From: Nocardia transvalensis NBRC 15921
GTDB taxonomy: Bacteria > Actinomycetota > Actinomycetes > Mycobacteriales > Mycobacteriaceae
Reading direction: 5' to 3'
Assembly (NCBI RefSeq): GCF_000308875.1
Contig: NZ_BAGL01000038.1
Coordinates: 43,348-107,347 of the forward strand
DNA: 64,000 nucleotides
The position numbers and the translations under genes were made by a program. How positions within the stretch are numbered: position 1 is the first letter of the stretch; each line of letters starts with the position of its first letter. Of this stretch, positions 24,841-35,055 are shown piece after piece. The notes beneath the pieces are model-generated. The model did not search any database, was not told the origin of the DNA, and saw nothing but the letters and a program-made list of their open reading frames with translations.

Positions 24841-25880
24841 GTGAGCAGGAACGGACGCGCCCCCGAACGGGCGACGGGGGGCCGGCCGGCGGTGATGACC
24901 GATGTCGCGAAGCTGGCGGGCGTCTCACATCAGACGGTCTCGCGGGTACTCAACGGCAGCCCGCAGGTGCGGCCCGAGACCAAGCAGAAGGTGCTCGAGG
25001 CGGTGGCCGAACTCGGGTACCGGCCCAATGCGATGGCGCGCGGGCTGGTGAGCCGGCGGTCGAAGGTCCTCGGCGTGGTCACCTTCGACACCATTCTCTA
25101 CGGTCCCGCGTGCATGATGCTGGGCATCGAAAGGGCCGCGCGCGCTTCGGGTTACGGCGTCAGCATCGTCACGCTCGAGCGGGTCGACCGCGGCGGGGTG
25201 CTGGCGGCGGTGGATACGCTCGCCGATCAGGGCGTGGACGGGGTGATCATCATCGCCCCGCAGATCGCCGCGGCGGCCGCCCTGCACAATCTGCCCGAGC
25301 GGCCGGTCGCGGTCGCCGTCGAGGCCGGGCAGGACGCGCCGCTGCCGTCGGCGGCGGTCGATCAGTTCGAGGGCGTCCGCCTGGCCGTGCGGCACCTGCT
25401 GGATCTGGGCCACGAGACGGTGTGGCACGTGTCGGGACCGAGCGATTCGCTGGAGGCCCGCGACCGGATCGAGGGCTGGCGGGGCACGCTCGAGGCCGCC
25501 GGTGCGACCGTGCCGCCGCCGATCGGCGGCGACTGGAGCGCGCGCTCGGGGTACGAGGCGGGTCTGGTACTGGCCGCGCAGCCGGGCGTGACGGCGGTCT
25601 TCGCCGCCAACGACCAGATGGCGCTCGGATTGCTGCGCGCCTTCGCCGAGCGCGGTATCTCGGTACCCGAGACATCTCGGTGGTCGGCTTCGACGACATC
25701 CCGGAGGCGGCCTATCTGTCGCCGCCGCTGAGCACCGTCCGGCAGGACTTCGACGAGGTCGGGCGGCGCAGTATCGGGCTGCTGTTGCAACTGCTGGAGG
25801 CCGAGGGCACGGTCCCGGACCCGGCGCCGGTGGTGCCGACGCTGATCGTGCGGGGGAGTACGGCCGCGCCGCGAACCTGA
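24841..25880 (+). pseudogene. LacI-family regulator broken by a one-base deletion
   Basis: The first frame (24841-about 25671) gives a complete LacI N-terminal HTH (MTDVAKLAGVSHQTVSRVLNGSPQVRPETKQKVLEAVAELGYRPN) and most of the periplasmic-binding-like domain up to VFAANDQMALGLLRAFAERGISVPE. It then runs into non-family sequence (TSRWSASTTSRRRPICRRR) and stops at 25731. The missing C-terminal part, DISVVGFDDIPEAAYLSPPLSTVRQDF onward, continues in another frame to 25880. One extra G after 25671 (CCCGAGGACATC) would restore a 346-residue protein. Either this is a recent inactivation or a sequencing error. GTG start with GGCAGGA upstream. Confidence 0.9.
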
Positions 25881-25980
25881 CGTTCGCGCTCGGATGTTTG
25901 CGCGCACAGCCGGTCCCGCCGGAATGCGTGACGTGTGTCGTTCCCTGGTCGGATAGCTTTTTGCTACTACTGTTCGGCCT

Positions 25981-26589
25981 ATGGTGTCTGCTCTGGTGAA
26001 GGCGTGTGCGGCCGCGGCCGCCGCCGCGCTCGTGGGTGCGCCGCTCGCCCGCGCCGACGTCGAGCAGCTACCGCCGCGCGAGAAGACCTTCCCGTCGGCC
26101 TTCGGCAGTTTCACCGTCGGCGTCCACGACGAGAACGTCAACCGCCTCCCGCCGCTGAACATGGTGGGCACCACGCGCGAGGCGCTGGTCGGCCACGTCG
26201 CCTGGGGCCGGGTCGACGGACCGGCCGGGGGCGTGCTCAAGACCGGCTACCACGTCGGATGCGCGGTCACCGTCGGCCCCGGCCAATTCGGCGCCACCCC
26301 CGACCTCGAGGCCGGTATCGAGGGCGGCGAGGTGCCCTCCCCGCACATCCTCGCGAACCCCAACCCGATCGTCACCCTGAACCTCAGCCCCGGCGAGGTG
26401 TCGGAAGTCCCGGTCGCCGAGAAGGAACTCATCCCCGGCAAGGTCGTCCAGACCGTCGTCCGCGACTTCCACATCATCGTTAACGCATGCAGCGGCCCGG
26501 TAGCGATCCGCCAGTTCACCTACCTGTACGCCAAGTCCGCCGAGGTCGACGACAGCGGCGCCGTCTTCGGCGATTCCACCTGGCTGTAG
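25981..26589 (+). CDS. MspA-family outer-membrane porin
   Basis: A 202-residue secreted protein with a signal peptide cut after about residue 25 (LVGAPLARADVEQ). The mature part follows the MspA pattern: FPSAFGSFTVGVHDENVNRLPPLNMVGTTREALVGHVAW, then GGVLKTGYHVGCAVTV, then PNPIVTLNLSPGEV and a C-terminal strand region. MspA-type porins form octameric pores through the mycolate outer membrane for small hydrophilic solutes; Nocardia has the related NfpA/NfpB. It ends three bases before the convergent dnaE1 stop. Confidence 0.85.
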   Translation: MVSALVKACAAAAAAALVGAPLARADVEQLPPREKTFPSAFGSFTVGVHDENVNRLPPLNMVGTTREALVGHVAWGRVDGPAGGVLKTGYHVGCAVTVGPGQFGATPDLEAGIEGGEVPSPHILANPNPIVTLNLSPGEVSEVPVAEKELIPGKVVQTVVRDFHIIVNACSGPVAIRQFTYLYAKSAEVDDSGAVFGDSTWL

Positions 26590-26592
26590 CGC

Positions 26593-29500
26593 TCAGCTCA
26601 GCAGGCAGCCCGGGCCCAGGAGGGCCTTGAGGTCGCCCATCAGGGCCGAGGACGGGGAGACGCGGAGGTTGTCGGCGAGTTTGAGCATGGTGGTGCGTTC
26701 GCGGGAGCCGACGTGGCGGATGTGGACGTCGGCGGGGCCCGGGTGGCTGGTGAGGACCCGCTTGAGGGCGGTGATCTTGTCGGGGGTGCACAGGCGGGTG
26801 GGGATGGTGACCGCCAGGGGCTTCTCGACGCCGATCGCGGAGAGGTTGGGGACGGCCAGGTCGTTGGCGATCAGGGAGATGCGGTCGTCGCGGGCGGAGA
26901 CGCGGGCCTTGACCAGGACCACGGCGTCCTCCACGACGTCCATGCCGTAGACCGAATAGGACTGCGGGAAGAACAGCACCTCGATGCCACCGGTGAGGTC
27001 CTCCAATTGCGCGGAGGCCCAGGGCATTCCGTTCTTGTTGATGCGGCGGGTGACCGAGGCGAGGATGCCGCCGATGGTGACCTGCGCGCCGTCCTTCACA
27101 TCGCCCTCGAGGATGGCGGGGATCGGGGTGTCGGCCTGGGCGGCCAGGACGTGGGCGACACCGTCGAGCGGATGCCCGGACACGTAGAGGCCCAGCATCT
27201 CCCGCTCGAGCGCCAGCTTGTGCTTGCTGTCCCACTCCTCGTCGGGCACCTTGACGTCGAAGACGCCCGCGACCGCGTCGTCGCCGTCGTCGAGCCCGCC
27301 GAACAGGTCGAACTGACCGATCGCCTCGGCCTTCTTGGTGGCCATCACCGCGTCGATGGCGTCGGAATGCACCAGCATCAGGCCCTTGCGCGGATGCCCG
27401 AGGGAGTCGAAAGCGCCCGCCTTGATCAGGGATTCGGTGACCTTCTTGGTGCAGGCGACGGCGTCGATCTTGTTCAGGTAGTCGGAGAAGTCGGTGAACT
27501 TCGACTTCTCCCGGCGGGCGGCGATGATGGAGGCCACCACGTTGGCGCCGACGTTGCGGACCGCGCCCATGCCGAAACGGATGTCGTTGCCGACCGAGGC
27601 GAAGTTGTGCTCGGACTCGTTGACGTCGGGCGGCAGCACCTGGATGCCGAGGCGGCGGCAGTCGGCGAGATAGACGGCGGCCTTGTCCTTGTCGTCGCCG
27701 ACGGAGGTGAGCAGGCCGGCCATGTACTCGGCCTTGTAGTTGGCCTTGAGATAGGCGGTCCAGAACGACACCAGGCCGTAGCCGGCGGCGTGCGACTTGT
27801 TGAACGCGTATCCGGCGAACGGGAGGATGGTGTCCCACAGGGCCTTGATGGCGGCCTTGGAATAGCCGTTGTCCTGCATGCCCTTTTCGAAGCCCTCGAA
27901 TTCGGCCTCGAGGACCTCGGCCTTCTTCTTACCCATGGCGCGGCGCAGGATATCGGCTCGGCCGAGGGAGTACCCGGCGACCTTCTGCGCGATCTGCATG
28001 ATCTGCTCCTGGTACACGATCAAACCGAACGTGTCGGCCAGGATTTCCTTCAGCGGCTCTTCCAGCTCCGGGTGGATGGGCTTGACCTCTTGCCGCCCGT
28101 TCTTGCGGTCGGCGTAGTCGTTGTGCGCGTTCATGCCCATCGGGCCGGGGCGGTACAGCGCGAGCACGGCGACGATGTCCTCGAAGCCGGTGGGCTGCAT
28201 GCGCCGCAGCAGGTCGCGCATGGCGCCGCCGTCGAGCTGGAACACGCCGAGGGTGTCGCCGCGGGCCAGCAGCTCGTAGGTGGGCGGGTCCTCGAGCGGC
28301 AGATTCTCCAGGTCGAGATCGATGCCGCGGTTGGATTTGATGTTCTCCAGGCAGTCACCGATCACGGTGAGGTTGCGCAGGCCCAGGAAGTCCATCTTCA
28401 GCAGGCCGATGGCCTCGCACGACGGGTAGTCCCAGCCGGTGATGATCGCACCGTCCTGGGCGCGCTTCCACAGCGGGATCGCGTCCATCAGCGGTTCGGA
28501 GGACATGATGACCGCGCAGGCGTGCACGCCGGCGTTGCGGATCAGGCCCTCCAGGCCGCGGGCGGTCTCGTAGATCTTGTTGACGTCCGGGTTGGTGTTG
28601 ATCAGCTCCCGGACCTCGGTGGCCTCCTTGTACCGCTCGTGCTCGGGATCCATGATCCCGGACAGCGGGATGTCCTTGGCCATGATCGGCGGCGGCAGCG
28701 CCTTGGAGATCTGGTCGGCGATCGCGAAGCCGGGCTGGCCGAACTGCACGCGGGCCGAATCCTTCAGCGCCGCTTTGGTTTTAATGGTGCCGAAGGTGAT
28801 CACCTGGGCGACCTTGTCGGTGCCCCACTTCTCGGTGGCGTAGCGCACCATCTCACCGCGGCGGCGATCGTCGAAGTCGATATCGATATCGGGCATCGAC
28901 ACGCGCTCCGGGTTGAGGAAGCGCTCGAACAGCAGACCGTGCGGGATCGGGTCCAGGTTGGTGATGCCCATCGCGAAGGCGACCAGCGACCCGGCCGCCG
29001 AACCGCGGCCGGGGCCGACCCGGATGCCGACCTCCTTCGCGTGGTTGATCAGGTCGCCGACGACCAGGAAGTAGGCCGGGAAGCCCATCTGGATGATGAC
29101 GTCGAGCTCGAAGTCGGCACGGTCGATGTACTCCTGGCCCACGCCGTCGGGGAAGCGGCGCTCCAGCCCGCGCTTGACCTCGTGACGCAGCCAGCTGGCC
29201 TGGTCCTCGCCCTCGGGGACCGGGAAGACCGGCATCCGGTCGCGATGGGCCCAGACCTCCTCGTAGGACTGCACGCGCTCGCCGATGAGGACCGTGTTGT
29301 CGCAGGCGCCGGGGACCTCGGAATCCCACAGGGCGCGCATCTCGTCGGCGGACTTGAGGTAGTAGCCGCTGCCGCCGAATTTGAAGCGGTTCGGGTCGGA
29401 CAGGGTCTTACCGGTCTGGATGCACAGCAGCGCCTCGTGGTTGGTCGAGTCGGACTCGTGCACGTAGTGGCAGTCGTTGGTGGCCAGCGGCGGGATGTCC

Positions 29501-30138
29501 AGTTTGCGGCCGATCTCGAGCAGGCCCTCGCGCACCCGGGTCTCGATGGACAGGCCGTGGTCCATCAGCTCCAGGAAGAAGTTCTCCTTGCCGAAGATCT
29601 CCTGCCACTTGGCCGCCGCCTCCAGGGCCTCGCGCTCGTGGCCCAGCCGCAGCCGGGTCTGCACCTCGCCGGACGGGCAGCCGGTCGTGGCGATGATGCC
29701 CTCGGCGTACTGGGCGATGATCTCCTCGTCCATACGCGCCCACTTGCCGAGCTGGCCCTCGATGGAGGCCAGCGACGACAGCTTGAACAGGTTGCGCAGG
29801 CCGGTCGCGTTCTCCGCGATCATCGTCATATGGGTGTAGGCGCCCGAACCGGAGACGTCGTCGCCCTTCTGGCTCGGGTCGCCCCACTGGATGCGCTTGG
29901 TGTCGAAGCGGGACGCGGGGGCGATGTAGGCCTCGATGCCGATGATCGGCTTGATGCCCTGCTTCTTGGCCGAGTTGTAGAACTCCGAGGCGCCGTACAT
30001 GTTGCCGTGGTCGCTCATGCCGACGGCGGTCATGCCGAGCCGCTCGGCCTCTTTGAACAGCGGCGTGATCTTCGCCGCGCCGTCGAGCATCGAGTACTCG
30101 GTGTGGTTGTGGAGGTGTACGAATCCCGAGGCTGGCAC
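26593..30138 (-). CDS. dnaE1: DNA polymerase III alpha subunit
   Basis: The 1181-residue replicative polymerase. The N-terminal PHP domain starts [18 protein letters not shown]. The polymerase core shows [20 protein letters not shown] (about residue 378) and the catalytic [15 protein letters not shown] (about 416). The Cys/His-rich fingers and the helix-hairpin region ([23 protein letters not shown] [15 protein letters not shown]) follow, and an OB domain ([23 protein letters not shown]) lies near residue 1030. Length matches actinobacterial DnaE1. In mycobacteria its PHP domain supplies proofreading. GTG start. It stands alone as a transcription unit. Confidence 0.97.
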   Translation of the reverse strand: MPASGFVHLHNHTEYSMLDGAAKITPLFKEAERLGMTAVGMSDHGNMYGASEFYNSAKKQGIKPIIGIEAYIAPASRFDTKRIQWGDPSQKGDDVSGSGAYTHMTMIAENATGLRNLFKLSSLASIEGQLGKWARMDEEIIAQYAEGIIATTGCPSGEVQTRLRLGHEREALEAAAKWQEIFGKENFFLELMDHGLSIETRVREGLLEIGRKLDIPPLATNDCHYVHESDSTNHEALLCIQTGKTLSDPNRFKFGGSGYYLKSADEMRALWDSEVPGACDNTVLIGERVQSYEEVWAHRDRMPVFPVPEGEDQASWLRHEVKRGLERRFPDGVGQEYIDRADFELDVIIQMGFPAYFLVVGDLINHAKEVGIRVGPGRGSAAGSLVAFAMGITNLDPIPHGLLFERFLNPERVSMPDIDIDFDDRRRGEMVRYATEKWGTDKVAQVITFGTIKTKAALKDSARVQFGQPGFAIADQISKALPPPIMAKDIPLSGIMDPEHERYKEATEVRELINTNPDVNKIYETARGLEGLIRNAGVHACAVIMSSEPLMDAIPLWKRAQDGAIITGWDYPSCEAIGLLKMDFLGLRNLTVIGDCLENIKSNRGIDLDLENLPLEDPPTYELLARGDTLGVFQLDGGAMRDLLRRMQPTGFEDIVAVLALYRPGPMGMNAHNDYADRKNGRQEVKPIHPELEEPLKEILADTFGLIVYQEQIMQIAQKVAGYSLGRADILRRAMGKKKAEVLEAEFEGFEKGMQDNGYSKAAIKALWDTILPFAGYAFNKSHAAGYGLVSFWTAYLKANYKAEYMAGLLTSVGDDKDKAAVYLADCRRLGIQVLPPDVNESEHNFASVGNDIRFGMGAVRNVGANVVASIIAARREKSKFTDFSDYLNKIDAVACTKKVTESLIKAGAFDSLGHPRKGLMLVHSDAIDAVMATKKAEAIGQFDLFGGLDDGDDAVAGVFDVKVPDEEWDSKHKLALEREMLGLYVSGHPLDGVAHVLAAQADTPIPAILEGDVKDGAQVTIGGILASVTRRINKNGMPWASAQLEDLTGGIEVLFFPQSYSVYGMDVVEDAVVLVKARVSARDDRISLIANDLAVPNLSAIGVEKPLAVTIPTRLCTPDKITALKRVLTSHPGPADVHIRHVGSRERTTMLKLADNLRVSPSSALMGDLKALLGPGCLLS

Positions 30139-30341
30139 GGCTAGAGATTATGCCTCCCCACCGACACGTTTCTCCTTAGCCCACAGCCCTTTCCGTAAAC
30201 GCCCATGTGATAGCGGTGCGGCCGTGTCGGAGCCCGGATCCCCCTGGAAGCGGGGGCGCGCGACCGCCCTCCGGGGATCGCTGCCGAATGGTAGCGTCGC
30301 ACGAACTTCCGCTCGTAACACTCATCGACCACGTGGGGTAC

Positions 30342-30797
30342 ATGATGCGTTCCATCGGATCTCTGACAGCACTGTCCGCGGTGGGCCTCACCGCCGCGGC
30401 GGCGGTGATCGGCACGGCCGCACCGGCTTCCGCCGACACCAACGGCGGCAAGTTCACCAAGATCTACTCGCTGACCAACGGGCCGTGCGTGGCGGTCGTC
30501 GACTCGTCGGTCGGGGGCGACACCTATCCGAGTTCGGCCGGATTCACCGTCTCGGCCACCCTGATCGGCGTCGGTCCGTGCTCCCTCGACGTCACCCTGA
30601 ACTGGCGCAATGTCGACACCGGTGAGACCGGCACCAAGACCCAGCACGCCAGCGGACCCGGCTACTGGGGCAACGACGGCCGGTCCGCGATCTTCTCGCC
30701 CGGTATCGGCAACTTCGTCGGCACGGTGACCACCAGCGCGGGCCACGTCCCCGAATCCGGTGAGGTCGCGTTCACCGTGCACAGGTACGGCGGCTAG
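30342..30797 (+). CDS. secreted protein of unknown function
   Basis: A 151-residue protein with a signal peptide (MRSIGSLTALSAVGLTAAAAVIGTAAPASADTN, cleaved after ASA). The mature part of about 120 residues is beta-rich with two Cys (GPCVAVV and GPCSLDV) that may pair and ends HVPESGEVAFTVHRYGG. No family recognised. ATG 30342 or 30345 is the start. It is divergent from dnaE1 and convergent with the PfpI-like gene. Confidence 0.75.
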   Translation: MMRSIGSLTALSAVGLTAAAAVIGTAAPASADTNGGKFTKIYSLTNGPCVAVVDSSVGGDTYPSSAGFTVSATLIGVGPCSLDVTLNWRNVDTGETGTKTQHASGPGYWGNDGRSAIFSPGIGNFVGTVTTSAGHVPESGEVAFTVHRYGG

Positions 30798-30871
30798 CAG
30801 TCGGCGCGCCCGCGATCACTCCGCACCGGTACGGCGGCTAGCCGGTTCGCGCGCCCGCCAGGATGCCCGTG
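30784..30871. repeat. 44-bp imperfect direct repeat at a gene end
   Basis: GGTACGGCGGCTAGC occurs at 30784 and again at 30828, each followed about 9 bases later by CGCGCCCGC. The first copy holds the last codons and stop of the secreted protein gene, the second lies over the 3' end of the convergent PfpI-like gene. Confidence 0.6.
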
Positions 30872-31407
30872 ATCGCGTCGACGAAGTCGGGGAGGTCGTG
30901 CGGGTTGCGGGACGTGATCGACGTCCAGCCGTTGTCGTCCGACAGCGCCGCGGGGCGATCGACCCACTCGCCGCCCGCGTTGACGATGTCGGTGCGCAGC
31001 GACGGGTAGGAGGTCAGCGTCCGGCCGCGCAGCAGGTCGGCCTCGACCAGGACCCACGGGCCGTGGCAGATGGCCGCGATCGGCTTACCGGCCCCGGCGA
31101 ATTCGCGGGCCAGGTCGGCGGCGCCCGGGGCGGTCCGCAGCGTATCGGCGTTGACGGTGCCGCCGGGGATCACCAGCACGTCGAAGTCGGCGGGGTGTAC
31201 CGCGTCGAGCGTCGTATCGGGCTGTTCGGTGCTGTCGGGCTCGAGGTCGTGGCGATAGGTCTTCACACCGTCGCTCTCGACCGCCGCGTGGGTCACCCGC
31301 GCGCCGCGCTCGCGCAACCGGTCGCGCGGGATCACGAGTTCGTCGTGCTCGACGCCGGCATTCGAGGTGATGATCAGGACGCGCATACCCTCGAGGTCTT
31401 CGGACAC
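30838..31407 (-). CDS. DJ-1/PfpI-family type 1 glutamine amidotransferase-like protein
   Basis: A 189-residue protein. The Cys nucleophile elbow is AAICHGPWVLVEADLLRGRTLTSYPSL, the acidic residue is in DELVIPRDRLRERG, and FDVLVIPGGTVNADTLR is the conserved middle strand. The group includes PfpI/YhbO-type proteins linked to stress resistance and protein deglycation. GTG 31407 was chosen because GAGGAGGA sits just upstream. It lies next to the TDT transporter in the same orientation, 57 bases downstream of it. Confidence 0.88.
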   Translation of the reverse strand: MSEDLEGMRVLIITSNAGVEHDELVIPRDRLRERGARVTHAAVESDGVKTYRHDLEPDSTEQPDTTLDAVHPADFDVLVIPGGTVNADTLRTAPGAADLAREFAGAGKPIAAICHGPWVLVEADLLRGRTLTSYPSLRTDIVNAGGEWVDRPAALSDDNGWTSITSRNPHDLPDFVDAITGILAGARTG

Positions 31408-31464
31408 GGTTCCTCCTCTGTTCGTCGGCTGTCTCGACGTCCGCACTACCCGCGTCCCGGCTGC

Positions 31465-32565
31465 TCAAACGGCGGGCCGGAGCAGTGTGCCGTCGGCGAC
31501 GCCCCGCAGGGTGCGCGACGCGACCACCGCCCAGGCGGCCACCAGCAGGAGCGACAGCCCGACCGCCGCCGCGGCGAACAGGTTCGCGCCGGTGTGGTGG
31601 TAGAGGACCGTGCTGCCGGTGACGCAGGTGCCGAGGGGGAAGGTGAATCCCCACCAGGTCAGGGCGAATCGGAGATCACCGGCACGCCGCGTGCGCACGG
31701 TCACCGCCAGCGCGAGTGCCAGCCACAGCATCGCGAAACCCCAGGTGGCGATGCCGTAGAGGACCGAGAACACCAGCAGGCCGCGGGCTTCCGGTCCGGG
31801 CAGGGCCGCCGGTCCGGCGTCGGCGAGCAGCCCGGCCGCGGTCACCGACTGGCCCAGCGGGCCGAGCACGATCCACAGCGTCGGCACCATGCCTCCCGCC
31901 GGCGTGCCGAAGTGCACCAGCCGCGACCAGATCATGGTGATCGTGACGAGGGCCGCGATGAGGCTCAGCCCGAACATGGCCAGGCACGCCAGCAGCAGGG
32001 TTAGCCGCCACTGACCGGCCGGGGTATGCGGGACCAGCAGCGCGCCCGTCGCGGCCGACACCATCGGTGGCACCACCGGCATCAGCCAGCCGCCGAACGC
32101 CGCGTCCGGGGCGAGGCGATGGCGGGTGATCATGCGATACGGCACCGCGGCGGCCGTCCACAGGCCCAGCGCCGTGCCCAGTGACCACAGCACCCAGTCG
32201 ACGACGACCGCCGCGGTCGAGCCGATCACGTCCGCGCCGAGCAGCAGCGTGCCCGCGCCCACGGTCAGCAGCGCCATCGGCGGCGCGCCGAGGAAGTGGG
32301 CCATGACCGGATGGCCGGCGTGCCCGCGCGCGGTGGCCGGGTAGCGCCGCCACTGCGTCACGAAGGCCGCGGTCAGCACGATCAGCAGCGCCGCGGCCAG
32401 CGCCCAGCAGGCCAGGGCGGCGTCGTGCAGGCCCGGGACCTGTACCGGCAGGCCCGCCGCCGCCGTGGCGACGATGCCGGTGCCCATGACCGCCGCGAAC
32501 CAGTTGGGGCCCAGGTGCCGCAGCGCCGAGTGTTCGGCGACCCGCGCGCCTGTCATCACGGTCAT
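31465..32565 (-). CDS. TDT-family transporter (TehA/SLAC1-like)
   Basis: A 366-residue integral membrane protein with about ten hydrophobic segments and the TDT opening LGPNWFAAVMGTGIVATAA. The family contains the tellurite-resistance/dicarboxylate transporters TehA and Mae1 and the sulfite exporter Ssu1. The last third (WWGFTFPLGTCVTGSTVLY) is strongly reminiscent of that group. Substrate unknown: malate, sulfite or an anion leak are the options. GGGAG at RBS distance supports the start. A divergent LysR gene and two shared palindromes suggest inducible expression. Confidence 0.87.
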   Translation of the reverse strand: MTVMTGARVAEHSALRHLGPNWFAAVMGTGIVATAAAGLPVQVPGLHDAALACWALAAALLIVLTAAFVTQWRRYPATARGHAGHPVMAHFLGAPPMALLTVGAGTLLLGADVIGSTAAVVVDWVLWSLGTALGLWTAAAVPYRMITRHRLAPDAAFGGWLMPVVPPMVSAATGALLVPHTPAGQWRLTLLLACLAMFGLSLIAALVTITMIWSRLVHFGTPAGGMVPTLWIVLGPLGQSVTAAGLLADAGPAALPGPEARGLLVFSVLYGIATWGFAMLWLALALAVTVRTRRAGDLRFALTWWGFTFPLGTCVTGSTVLYHHTGANLFAAAAVGLSLLLVAAWAVVASRTLRGVADGTLLRPAV

Positions 32566-32657
32566 CGGATCGCTCCCTCGCCGGAAACTCGCTGCCTCAT
32601 GGCACTCAGCCTCGTCCGCGCCGCGTGTTCCGGGTAGCTGCGCCGATTCGATGGGTG

Positions 32658-32711
32658 CATAGATCGGTTCTATGTCCCGTGGCCGCTACGCGCACATAGG
32701 CTGGGCCTATG
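32658..32711. promoter_or_regulatory. two LysR-type palindromes with one consensus
   Basis: CATAG-N7-CTATG occurs twice: 32658-32674 (CATAGA/TCTATG arms) and 32695-32711 (CATAGGC/GCCTATG arms), the latter overlapping the LysR start codon at 32709. Centres are 37 bases apart. They fit a regulatory plus an activation/autorepression site for the divergent LysR. Confidence 0.8.
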
Positions 32712-33617
32712 CCGCTGTCGCCGCGAGTCCCGGATCTGACCGCACTCGATCTGCTGCTGTCGGTCGTCGAGCTGGGGAGTCTCGGGCGGGCCGCGCAGGC
32801 GCACGGGATCAGCCAGCCGTCGGCGTCCTCGCGCATCCGCTATCTGGAGAAGCTGGTGGGGATGCCGGTGCTGGAGCGGACCACGCTCGGCTCGCGGCCG
32901 ACGGCCGCCGGCGCGCTGATCGCGGAGTGGGCGCGCGGGGTGATAGATGCCGCCGCCCGGCTGGACGCGGGCATCGATACGCTACGCGCGCAACGGGATT
33001 CGCGGCTGCGGGTGGCGGCCAGCCAGACCGTCGCGGAGTATCTGTTCCCCGGCTGGCTGACCCGGATGCGGATCGCCGCCCCCGACGCCACGATCGCGCT
33101 GGAGTCGGGGAATTCCACGGAGGTCGGGGCCGCCGTCCTGGACGGCCGCGCGGCCCTGGGATTCATCGAGAGCCCGCGGGCCGCCCGCGGCCTGCAGAGC
33201 CACCCCGTGGCGCGCGACCGCCTGGTGGCCGTGGTCCCGCCGCGACACCCGTGGGCCCGCCGCGGGACGGTGACGCTGCGCGAACTCGCCGCCACGCCGT
33301 TGATCCAGCGCGAAACCGGCTCGGGCACCCGGACCTGGTTCGAGCGGGCGGTGGCGGCCGGCGTCCCCGGCGCGCGGCCGCCGGTCGCGCTCGAGCTGTC
33401 CTCGACCACCGCCATCAAATCCGCCGTGGCCTCCGGTGTCGGGCCGGCCGTGCTCAGCTCGCTGGCCGTGGCGGCAGAGGTGGCGGCGGGAACCCTGGTG
33501 TCCCCGGCGATCTCGGACGCCGAACTGACCCGCACCCTGCGCGCGGTCTGGCCGACCGGTCAGCAGCTCACCGGGCCCGCCCGCGACCTGTACGCCATCG
33601 CCCGCCGCCTCGCCTGA
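32709..33617 (+). CDS. LysR-family transcriptional regulator
   Basis: A 302-residue regulator: HTH at residues about 8-66 (LTALDLLLSVVELGSLGRAAQAHGISQPSASSRIRYLEKLVG) and a two-lobed effector domain (LRVAASQTVAEYLFPGWLTRM through the end). Start ATG 32709 lies inside a CATAG-N7-CTATG palindrome, so binding there would block its own expression. It is divergent from the TDT transporter gene with a 143-base gap, the classical LysR arrangement, and probably responds to that transporter's substrate. Confidence 0.92.
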   Translation: MPLSPRVPDLTALDLLLSVVELGSLGRAAQAHGISQPSASSRIRYLEKLVGMPVLERTTLGSRPTAAGALIAEWARGVIDAAARLDAGIDTLRAQRDSRLRVAASQTVAEYLFPGWLTRMRIAAPDATIALESGNSTEVGAAVLDGRAALGFIESPRAARGLQSHPVARDRLVAVVPPRHPWARRGTVTLRELAATPLIQRETGSGTRTWFERAVAAGVPGARPPVALELSSTTAIKSAVASGVGPAVLSSLAVAAEVAAGTLVSPAISDAELTRTLRAVWPTGQQLTGPARDLYAIARRLA

Positions 33618-33878
33618 GCGACTCGGGTTGCCGGACAACGTCTTTACGTGACGCCCAGGTGACCAGGCATTGTCCGCCGGATGGCAATCGGCCCGTCGCG
33701 CCGGTGATTTCGCCGCAAACCGGGCGAGTCGTCGCTGTGACACCTAATGTTTCCCCATGGATTCCCCGGAGCCGAGACGAATGTGCGGAAAGAATTAACG
33801 TCCGGACCGGCTGCGGGCGATGAATCGAGTAGTTCGCTACGCAGGATCCGTGGAATACGGGGCGGGAGGATCAATGAC

Positions 33879-35051
33879 ATGAAACGTCTGGTTGTGTGCT
33901 GTGACGGCACGTGGGGGTCCGAGAGCAATCCGACTGTCAGCAATGTCGTCAAGATCGCGGAATCGCTACGGCTGGGGACCACCCTGGACACCGGCGAGCA
34001 TGTGGGACAACGGGTTTTCTACGCGGACGGCCCGGGGTCGAAGGGGTACCTGACCGACAAGGTGCTCGGTGGCGCGTTCGGGCTCGGCCTGGACGCCAAC
34101 GTGTCCACCATGTACTGGCAGCTGGCGCTGAACTGGGAACCCGGCGACGAGATCTACATCTTCGGCTTCAGCCGCGGCGCCTACACCGCGCGCAGTGTGG
34201 CCGGGATGATCCATCGCCTGGGGCTGCTGAAGGCCGAGGCGATGATCGGCAAGCAGTACCCGGAGGCCAACAAGATCTACCGGGAGCGCAAGCGGCATCC
34301 GGACGACCCGGATCCGCAGCACTGGGTGGATTTCCGCAAGCAGAACTGCGTCTACCCGGTGCCGATCAAGTTCATCGGCGTCTTCGACACCGTCGGCGCG
34401 ATGGGCGTGCCGGGGCTGACCTCGTGGCGGTACCGCTTCCACGATCTGCGGCTGTCCCCGCACGTGCACTGCGCCCGGCAGGCGCTGGCCATCGACGAGC
34501 GCCGCCGCATCTTCGCCCCCTGCCTGTGGGAGGTGACCGACGAGGCGGGCGTGGAACACCAGAGCCCGAACCGCGTGAAACAGGTGTGGTTCAAGGGCGG
34601 CCACGGCGATATCGGCGGCGGCAACGCCGACACCCGGCTGTCGGATCTGACACTGCGGTGGATGGTGGACGAGGCCGCCGCGCAGGGCCTGGAGTTCGAC
34701 CGGGAACGGCTCGAGCAGCTGATGGGGCTGGGAGCGCGCCCGGCGGTCGACACCGTCGCGCGGCCGAACAACGCGCTGCCGCTCGGGTACCGGATCCTGA
34801 ATATGCTGGGCCTGCTGGTGAATCCGCGCAACCCGCGCTACTACTCGGACTTCTGGCGCCGCCTGCAGGAGCCGGAGGACAAGAAGGTCTACCTGTCCAC
34901 CACGGTCGAGGTCTGCGACGACTACCGGCCGCCGAATCTCGAACGGTGGCAGCGCGAACTCGCCGAACAGGGCAAGGCGCTGCCGGTCGAACCGGTCGAG
35001 AACGTCGACCGGGCGCCGGAGGCTCCGATCGAAGAGGCGGTGAGCGCGTAG
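33879..35051 (+). CDS. DUF2235 alpha/beta hydrolase-like protein
   Basis: A 390-residue protein of the DUF2235 family. It starts KRLVVCCDGTWGSESNP; the nucleophile elbow is IYIFGFSRGAYTARSVAGMIHRLGL (about residues 90-115); IKFIGVFDTVGAMGVPG and VKQVWFKGGHGDIGGG supply the acidic and His parts. In proteobacteria this fold includes Tle1-type phospholipase effectors, but no secretion genes are near, and there is no signal peptide, so a cytosolic lipase or esterase role is as likely. GGGAGGA lies 8 bases before the ATG. Confidence 0.88.
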   Translation: MKRLVVCCDGTWGSESNPTVSNVVKIAESLRLGTTLDTGEHVGQRVFYADGPGSKGYLTDKVLGGAFGLGLDANVSTMYWQLALNWEPGDEIYIFGFSRGAYTARSVAGMIHRLGLLKAEAMIGKQYPEANKIYRERKRHPDDPDPQHWVDFRKQNCVYPVPIKFIGVFDTVGAMGVPGLTSWRYRFHDLRLSPHVHCARQALAIDERRRIFAPCLWEVTDEAGVEHQSPNRVKQVWFKGGHGDIGGGNADTRLSDLTLRWMVDEAAAQGLEFDRERLEQLMGLGARPAVDTVARPNNALPLGYRILNMLGLLVNPRNPRYYSDFWRRLQEPEDKKVYLSTTVEVCDDYRPPNLERWQRELAEQGKALPVEPVENVDRAPEAPIEEAVSA

Positions 35052-35055
35052 GCGC

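Noticed and set aside
26713..30144. Long open frame on the plus strand across dnaE1
   Set aside because: It is the antisense shadow of a high-GC gene: low-complexity Gly/Asp/Val/His-rich residues and no family motif, while dnaE1 on the minus strand has all of its motifs.
33879..35051. DUF2235 protein as a type VI secretion effector
   Set aside because: No secretion-system genes, no immunity gene and no export signal are nearby; the system is absent in this lineage as far as I know.
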